A DNA stretch of 64,000 bases, from contig NZ_CP011008.1 in NCBI RefSeq assembly GCF_001578185.1, positions 3,562,001 through 3,626,000 on the forward strand, read 5' to 3'. The notes beneath the pieces were generated by a model that had not been told where the DNA came from, made no database searches, and worked only from the letters and a program-made list of their open reading frames with translations. Both the position numbers and the translations under genes were made by a program. Origin of the DNA: Peribacillus simplex. GTDB taxonomy: Bacteria; Bacillota; Bacilli; Bacillales; DSM-1321. Below, in pieces: positions 59,596 to 64,000 of the stretch. The stretch's first letter is position 1, and the number at the start of each line of letters is the position of its first letter.

Positions 59596-61386
59596 TTATG
59601 CCTTTCGGACAAGCGGATCGGTCAAACGCATGAATTCTTCTACATCCTTCATACAGGCATTAACAGCTTCTTCCCAAAAATCCCGGGTCGTCAAATCGAC
59701 GCCTAAATGTTTGTCCGCCAAATCCTCGACCTTCATCGAACCAGTATCCTTTAATAGGGCGATATATTTTTCTTCGAATCCTGCCGGTTCTTTCAGGGCA
59801 TTCGCGTAAATGCCTAAAGAAAATAAGTAGCCGAATGTATACGGAAAATTATAAAATGGTACATCTGTAATATAGAAATGAAGCTTTGAAGCCCAGAACG
59901 TTGGATTATAATCACTTAATGCATCACCATAAGCTTCTTTTTGTGCATCAACCATCAGTTCATTCAATCGTTCGGCACTGACATATCCTTGTTTCCTCTC
60001 ATCATAAAATCTTGTCTCGAATAAGAAACGGGCATGGACATTCATCAATAATGTTACGGAACGCTGAATTTTATCTTCTAAAAGAACCAGCTTTTCTTCC
60101 TCACTTGCCGCTTCCTTCATGGCAGCATCCGATACGACCATTTCAGCAAAAGTAGAGGCAGTTTCAGCTACGTTCATTGCATATGATCGGTTCAATGGAT
60201 GGATTTCCCTCATCGCATAAGAATGGAACGCATGCCCCAATTCATGGGCCAATGTCGATACATTTGAAGGGGTACCCGAGTACGTCATGAAAATTCTTGA
60301 CTGCTTATTTAAAGGAAAGCCCGTGCAAAAACCGCCTGGCCTTTTACCTGGTCTGTCCTCCGCTTCAATCCAGCTGTCCTCAAAAGCTTTTTGGGCGAAA
60401 TGTGCTAATTGAGAGCCGAATTTAGAGAATTGCTGAACGATGAAGTCTGCACCTTCTTGATAATCCATTACTTTGGATTCTGCTGTAACAGCGAGCGGTG
60501 CATCCAAATCCGCCCAACTTAATTTATCCAAATCAAGTAACTCTGCTTTCCTTTGCAAAAATCGCACAAGCGGCTCCTTATGATCGGCAATTACATTCCA
60601 CATGCTTTCGAGGGTTTCTTTTTTCATCCTCCCTATTTCCAGAGGCTGCTTCAAAATATCATCCCAGCCCCTTTTATCATTCACACTGAGACGAAATCCT
60701 GCTAGGTGGTTCAAAGTCCGGGCAAAAAGGTCACTTTTCCCCCCCCAAGCTTGTTCCCAAGCAGTAAATAATTCTTTCCGGGCCTTTCCATCAGGATCCG
60801 AAAATTTATTCGCCGCTTGGCCTACAGAAAGATTTTCACCCTTATGAGGGATAGTCATTGAACCAACGATCGTATCATACATTTGGCTCCAGCCTTCGAA
60901 ACCGTCCATGGACAATTGAGTGATTAATGATTCTTCCTTAACTGAAAGCTTTTCCTTTGCCCGTTCCCGACGTTCGTTCAATACGAATTTCAATTCATTC
61001 AAAGGTTCTTTTTCAAGGATTTTTTTAAAAAACGCATCATCAAGCTGTATCAACTTTTCATCCAGCTTGCTTAACACCATTTTTAGTGAAGCGACTATCT
61101 TCATTTGTTTGATCCGCAGCTGACCTGCCTTTTTATCCTGCGCATTTTGAGCTTCCAGGCATCCGATGAAAGCACCTGCCTGAGACGATTTCATATTTGT
61201 ATTTTTAAAAAAATCAAATGCCTGGATTAAACTTCCACCATCGTTTCCTTCTGGATTGATTTTGCTAACAAGCCGGTCCAATTCCCCTACCTCTTCGTTA
61301 ATTTCATTTAAGAAAAGCAGGAACTCCTTAGAAGAGCTTCCCCCTTTAAAAAAGATATCCAAATCCCACGTCAAAGAATATCCCAT
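59596..61386 (-). CDS. M3 family oligoendopeptidase (PepF-like)
   Basis: Zinc metallopeptidase that cuts short peptides in the cytoplasm. The HExxH motif is in TLAHELGHAFHSYAM (about 380-394), with the third ligand Glu in VAETASTFAEM. 596 residues from the ATG ending at 61386, preceded by AAAGGGGGC at 9 bases. Of the pepF/M3 subgroup; I do not assign a symbol because several paralogs exist in bacilli. No signal peptide. Confidence 0.93.
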   Translation of the reverse strand: MGYSLTWDLDIFFKGGSSSKEFLLFLNEINEEVGELDRLVSKINPEGNDGGSLIQAFDFFKNTNMKSSQAGAFIGCLEAQNAQDKKAGQLRIKQMKIVASLKMVLSKLDEKLIQLDDAFFKKILEKEPLNELKFVLNERRERAKEKLSVKEESLITQLSMDGFEGWSQMYDTIVGSMTIPHKGENLSVGQAANKFSDPDGKARKELFTAWEQAWGGKSDLFARTLNHLAGFRLSVNDKRGWDDILKQPLEIGRMKKETLESMWNVIADHKEPLVRFLQRKAELLDLDKLSWADLDAPLAVTAESKVMDYQEGADFIVQQFSKFGSQLAHFAQKAFEDSWIEAEDRPGKRPGGFCTGFPLNKQSRIFMTYSGTPSNVSTLAHELGHAFHSYAMREIHPLNRSYAMNVAETASTFAEMVVSDAAMKEAASEEEKLVLLEDKIQRSVTLLMNVHARFLFETRFYDERKQGYVSAERLNELMVDAQKEAYGDALSDYNPTFWASKLHFYITDVPFYNFPYTFGYLFSLGIYANALKEPAGFEEKYIALLKDTGSMKVEDLADKHLGVDLTTRDFWEEAVNACMKDVEEFMRLTDPLVRKA

Positions 61387-61546
61387 ACTGCATTGCCCCC
61401 TTTTTATCAATAATCCTATTATAGAGCTTTATTCAATATTTTTCTAATTTAAAAGAATTTTCAGTATACTTCAGAACATTTTTGTTTATCCCGCAATAAA
61501 AGCATGATATGATGAATATATTCTTCGGAAAGGGGTGGTTGATTGT

Positions 61547-61849
61547 ATGAAATTCTTTATCCACTTGTCTGCTATCGTCCTAATTCTATGGACACTGCCG
61601 ATACAGTTCCATCATCATGGACAGCAGCTAACCCTTGAAGAGCACATTGATGTTCATCACTGGGAAAAGGCCGACAAGAAACTGCCTTTCGTCCCTTTCC
61701 TTAGTTCCTGGCAGTCCATTATCATTATTATCATTTTTGAATTTTCCATTTTAAGTTTCCTTTATTTTCATTCAAATCTTCGCCGACGATATCTCAGTCC
61801 AGTTTTTTTTCAGGCGAATTACGTTGCCACACACTCTGACATTTTATAA
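61547..61849 (+). CDS. Hypothetical two-helix membrane protein, His-rich
   Basis: I do not recognise this 100-residue protein. Two hydrophobic segments (about 4-20 and 56-75) flank a short loop with HHHG (22-25) and HIDVHHWE (33-40), so seven residues of a 17-residue span are His or acidic. A basic stretch NLRRRYL follows the second helix, favouring a cytoplasmic C-terminus. AAAGGGGTGG lies 8 bases before the ATG. It could bind metal in its loop; that is a guess. Followed after 27 bases by another small ORF. Confidence 0.6.
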   Translation: MKFFIHLSAIVLILWTLPIQFHHHGQQLTLEEHIDVHHWEKADKKLPFVPFLSSWQSIIIIIIFEFSILSFLYFHSNLRRRYLSPVFFQANYVATHSDIL

Positions 61850-61876
61850 AAAAAATAAAATCGAGGAGTGATTAAT

Positions 61877-61993
61877 ATGTGGTTCAGACTTATTATGATA
61901 GGGGTATTTTCTTTAACCGCTTCACGTATGTTCCTTTTTCAGGGGATCGAGATTTATCATGCATTTGCAGATATGATCAGAAATAAATATTAA
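61877..61993 (+). CDS. Hypothetical 38-residue membrane-associated protein
   Basis: Short ORF MWFRLIMIGVFSLTASRMFL to IRNKY with one hydrophobic helix (about 4-22) and a polar tail. A strong GAGGAG ribosome binding site lies 8 bases before the ATG, and a terminator starts directly after the stop. It is probably cotranscribed with the preceding small gene. Too short to appear in most gene calls; not recognised. Confidence 0.6.
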   Translation: MWFRLIMIGVFSLTASRMFLFQGIEIYHAFADMIRNKY

Positions 61994-62034
61994 AAAAAAA
62001 GAGTGCAGGGGAATTCCCCCGCACTCTTTTTAAT
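61994..62034. terminator. Terminator between the small-gene pair and sigK
   Basis: GAGTGCAGGGG, loop AATT, CCCCCGCACTC, with A9 before and T5 after: bidirectional for the convergent units. Confidence 0.9.
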
Positions 62035-62044
62035 TTTAGCATTC

Positions 62045-62767
62045 CTATCCTTTTGCTTTCTTTTCCTTCTCTTTTTCTGCCCTGTAAAATTCGTGGAACA
62101 TCTTCATCAAGGCACGCTTTTCGATCCTTGATACATAACTGCGGGAAATGCCAAGCTCTTTAGCGATTTCACGCTGGGTTTTTTCCTTTTTTAAATCCAG
62201 TCCGAACCTGCCGACAATGACTTCCTTTTCCCGTTCATCCAAAATATCAATATACTTTTTCACTTTTTCAATTTCCATATTAAGCTGAATCGTATCGATG
62301 ACATCTTCCGATTCCGATTTCAGTACATCGATTAAACTGATTTCATTTCCCTCTTTATCCTGACCGATTGGATCATGCAGGGAAATATCTTTTTTCGTTT
62401 TCTTAGTCGCTCGTAAATGCATTAAGATCTCATTCTCAATGCATCGCGCCGCATATGTGGCCAGCTTCGTACCCTTCCCATCCGAATAACTCTCAATGGC
62501 CTTTATCAAACCAATTGTTCCTATTGAAATCAAATCCTCTGTATCTTCGCCCGTATTCTCGAATTTCTTGACGATATGGGCAACAAGCCTGAGATTATGC
62601 TCGATCAGGATGTTACGGGCATCACCATCTCCCTCACTCATAAGCTTCAGATATTTCTTTTCATCCTGAGATGACAAGGGCTGGGGAAAAGCGTTGTTTT
62701 TCACATAGGAAACTAATAAGTAAAATTCTTTGATAATATAGCCGACAGCTGTAAGTATTCCGGGCAT
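62045..62767 (-). CDS. sigK: RNA polymerase sporulation sigma factor SigK (pro-form), uninterrupted
   Basis: Late mother-cell sigma factor. Residues 1-20 ([20 protein letters not shown]) are the membrane-targeting pro-sequence removed by SpoIVFB before [12 protein letters not shown]. Region 2 ([37 protein letters not shown]) and region 4 with [17 protein letters not shown] follow. 240 residues in one piece: there is no skin-type insertion, unlike B. subtilis 168. Start ATG ending 62767 has GGGGG 9 bases upstream. TCATGATT and CGTACAAG about 75 and 50 bases upstream loosely resemble sigma-E elements. Confidence 0.96.
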   Translation of the reverse strand: MPGILTAVGYIIKEFYLLVSYVKNNAFPQPLSSQDEKKYLKLMSEGDGDARNILIEHNLRLVAHIVKKFENTGEDTEDLISIGTIGLIKAIESYSDGKGTKLATYAARCIENEILMHLRATKKTKKDISLHDPIGQDKEGNEISLIDVLKSESEDVIDTIQLNMEIEKVKKYIDILDEREKEVIVGRFGLDLKKEKTQREIAKELGISRSYVSRIEKRALMKMFHEFYRAEKEKEKKAKG

Positions 62768-62893
62768 TGGTTTCATCCCCCGTTTCTTTGCTTCCCTATT
62801 CATACCTATGCAACTGTGGGCTTGTACGTGTCTGTCCCACTGAAAGAAATCATGAAGTATTAAATGTTCAAACCAGAATGGGTGAATTCTCAA

Positions 62894-62921
62894 ACGGACG
62901 AATACTAACGTACATATAATG
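62894..62921 (+). promoter_or_regulatory. Possible sigma-K-like promoter of the YjcZ-like gene
   Basis: AC (62894-62895), 17 bases, CATATAATG (62913-62921), near to the sigma-K pattern AC-N16/17-CATANNNTA but one base off. TATAAT at the same place could also be a sigma-A -10 without a good -35. Confidence 0.3.
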
Positions 62922-62954
62922 AAAGTGAATTTTTAAGGAAAGGAGGGTTTTAGG

Positions 62955-63143
62955 ATGGGATATAACTTTGGACCATACGGTTGCAGCTATGGTTATCCGC
63001 CTCCTGCACCTTGTTGTGAAGGATCCGGTTACTTGTTTAGTTATGGCCTGTTTATTGTCCTCTTGATTTTATTGCTCATTTTCGGGTTTTGGTGGTTCCC
63101 GGGATGTGGGTTTGGTTATGGCGGACCAGGTCCGTGCTGCTGA
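62955..63143 (+). CDS. YjcZ family sporulation-type small protein
   Basis: 62 residues: a Gly/Tyr/Pro-rich N-terminus with three Cys, the hydrophobic helix FIVLLILLLIFGFWW (about 33-47) typical of YjcZ-type spore proteins, and a Gly/Cys-rich end (GYGGPGPCC). AAAGGAGGG lies before the ATG. Location beside sigK fits late sporulation expression, as for the family. Confidence 0.78.
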   Translation: MGYNFGPYGCSYGYPPPAPCCEGSGYLFSYGLFIVLLILLLIFGFWWFPGCGFGYGGPGPCC

Positions 63144-63154
63144 TGCAAACAAAG

Positions 63155-63182
63155 AAAAAAACTCGGCCAGAGTGCCGAGTTT
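63155..63182 (-). terminator. Terminator of the 29-codon minus-strand ORF
   Basis: Minus strand AAACTCGGC, loop ACTCTG, GCCGAGT, then T7. The plus-strand side has only TTTCCCC, so it mainly serves the minus-strand unit at 63202-63291. Confidence 0.85.
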
Positions 63183-63201
63183 CCCCTTTTACATATTCAT
63201 T

Positions 63202-63291
63202 TCAGCGGATGATAGGCTCAACGGAAACATTTACGGATATCTCAGTTCCGATGACCTCAGTGTAAATTAGCGTCATCTGCATTGAGAACAT
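63202..63291 (-). CDS. Candidate 29-residue microprotein
   Basis: ORF beginning MFSMQMTLIYTEVIGTEI and ending VEPIIR. It has GAGGAGTGA 6 bases before the ATG, a candidate promoter 70 bases upstream and an ideal terminator 20 bases after the stop, so it forms a complete small transcription unit. No match recognised. The alternation of hydrophobic and polar residues in the second half suggests beta structure. Confidence 0.5.
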   Translation of the reverse strand: MFSMQMTLIYTEVIGTEISVNVSVEPIIR

Positions 63292-63360
63292 GATGGATCA
63301 CTCCTCACCGCGATTCATCATGTTTCCAACATCCTTTTCCGCTGTTTAGGTGAACATTTT

Positions 63361-63389
63361 TTTATACAAACCATGTCTATACTGTGAAA
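63361..63389 (-). promoter_or_regulatory. Candidate promoter of the 29-codon ORF
   Basis: Minus strand TTTCAC (63384-63389), 17-base spacer, TATAAA (63361-63366). Confidence 0.4.
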
Positions 63390-63524
63390 CGTCGGCAAAC
63401 CCGTTAGCCGGTATCCTTCTCCTGCCAATAGCAACGCTTCTCTCCTTTTACATATACCAATTTATCCATATTACCCTCCCACCTTTCTTAAAAATCATTT
63501 ATGGAATACCAACCTCATATCTCT

Positions 63525-63665
63525 TTAGAAAAAAGGACGATGCTTCAGCGCTTTATCTAGATGTTCTTCTCGGATCTTGTGGATTCTCTCCTGTTGCAAA
63601 CATTCCTCGGCAGTCATTTTTTTCAATTTAATCGTGATGGTGAAGAAAAGCATATTCAGTGTCAT
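63525..63665 (-). CDS. YrzI family small protein
   Basis: 46 residues: MTLNMLFFTITIKLKKMTAE then a charged helix with EECLQQERIHKIREEHLDKA. The N-terminus TLNxxFFTITIK is that of YrzI-type small proteins of bacilli, whose role is unknown. AAAGGAGGTGATATT before the ATG is an excellent ribosome binding site and decides this start over the longer frame. Confidence 0.78.
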   Translation of the reverse strand: MTLNMLFFTITIKLKKMTAEECLQQERIHKIREEHLDKALKHRPFF

Positions 63666-63706
63666 AATATCACCTCCTTTAAGGGAGCGGCCCAACAAAA
63701 AGGCAT

Positions 63707-63747
63707 AAAAAGGCCGCAGAAAGTTACGTCCTCCTGCGGGATTTTTT
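63707..63747. terminator. Hairpin upstream of the YrzI-like gene
   Basis: CCGCAG faces CTGCGG around 14 bases; T5 on the minus strand and T6 on the plus strand. First of two related hairpins 47 bases apart. Confidence 0.65.
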
Positions 63748-63753
63748 AAATAT

Positions 63754-63790
63754 AAAAAGGCCGCAGGATAAAACACTTCTCCCTGCGGCC
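63754..63790 (-). terminator. Terminator of the 33-codon ORF
   Basis: Minus strand GGCCGCAGG, 14-base loop, CCTGCGGCC, then T5. It is 34 bases after the stop at 63825. Confidence 0.8.
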
Positions 63791-63824
63791 GCTATGTCTG
63801 AATGATTAATAAAGCCAAATTGCT

Positions 63825-63926
63825 TTAGAAATATTCCGCTTGGCACAGGTCGAATGGTATGTGATTGTTATTTGAAACGGACCGGCTGATCTGATTTGTG
63901 ACGATTCCATATAAATACAATTTCAT
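63825..63926 (-). CDS. Candidate 33-residue microprotein
   Basis: ORF MKLYLYGIVTNQISRSVSNN to QAEYF. GGGAGG lies 9 bases before the ATG; promoter upstream and terminator downstream complete a small unit. No family recognised. Lacks a long hydrophobic stretch; contains one Cys near the end. Confidence 0.5.
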   Translation of the reverse strand: MKLYLYGIVTNQISRSVSNNNHIPFDLCQAEYF

Positions 63927-63951
63927 TTTCCTCGACCTCCCTTTGGAATAT

Positions 63952-63980
63952 TTTATATTACCTGGTAAGTATATCCACAA
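63952..63980 (-). promoter_or_regulatory. Candidate promoter of the 33-codon ORF
   Basis: Minus strand TTGTGG (63975-63980), 17-base spacer, TATAAA (63952-63957). Confidence 0.45.
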
Positions 63981-64000
63981 ATTCGATATTTGTAAACGGC

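Noticed and set aside
63629-63711. Fourteen-codon ORF ending in ATGA overlap with the YrzI-like start
   Set aside because: Its ATG has no ribosome binding site, and the YrzI-like gene has an excellent site of its own, so coupling is not needed.

Overview
The window is a stretch of core chromosome from a low-to-mid GC, endospore-forming Bacillaceae bacterium. Gene content and order follow the Bacillus subtilis yqeG-yqfS region almost gene for gene: nfo, cshB, yqfQ, ispH, yqfO, trmK, cccA, sigA, dnaG, ccpN, glyQS, recO-era, phoH, floA, rpsU, the hrcA-dnaK group, lepA, spoIIP, gpr, comE, yqeH-yqeG, sda. SigK, SpoIIP, GPR, YqfC, YqfD, Sda and YjcZ/YrzI-type small proteins mark a spore former. Two dispersed-type intergenic repeats and the local order (psd, pssA and sigK next to sda) suggest a genus other than Bacillus sensu stricto, possibly Peribacillus-like; that is a guess. 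Nearly all genes lie on the minus strand, so replication probably runs from right to left here.

Layout. 1-4.1 kb: nfo (partial), cshB, a tandem 122-bp palindromic repeat, yqfQ and ispH. 4.1-12.9 kb: yqfO/trmK, cccA, a small membrane-protein gene broken by an in-frame TGA, the yqxD-dnaG-sigA operon, and ppsR/ccpN. 13-21.8 kb: glyQS behind a T-box leader, then pgpH-ybeY-dgkA-cdd-era-yqzL-recO. 21.9-28.4 kb: yqfC-yqfD-phoH, yqeZ-floA-yqfB behind a sigma-W-type promoter, and rpsU-yqeY. 28.6-30.3 kb: yqeW and a hierarchical repeat built on TTTACTCGTGA. 30.3-39.5 kb: deoC, mtaB, rsmE, prmA, dnaJ, dnaK, grpE and hrcA with a perfect CIRCE operator. 39.5-47.2 kb: hemW, lepA, yqxA, spoIIP, gpr, rpsT, holA. 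47.5-52.3 kb: yqzM, comEC-EB-EA and divergent comER. 52.4-58 kb: yqeM to yqeG, a DnaA-box cluster and sda. 58-64 kb: psd, pssA, an M3 oligopeptidase, two small membrane proteins, an uninterrupted sigK, a YjcZ-like protein, a YrzI-like protein and two candidate microprotein genes.

The genes cover replication initiation control (DnaA boxes/Sda, DnaG, HolA), transcription (SigA, SigK), ribosome maturation and GTPases (Era, YqeH, LepA, RsfS, YbeY), tRNA and rRNA modification (TrmK, MtaB, RsmE), heat shock (HrcA regulon), envelope lipids (Psd, PssA, DgkA, FloA), c-di-AMP turnover (PgpH), competence and sporulation. I found no phage, CRISPR array, insertion sequence, tRNA or rRNA gene, and no new multigene system. 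The least explained items are the two repeat families, the broken membrane gene, the 3-codon ORF overlapping the sda start, and the compact small-ORF transcription units at the right edge.
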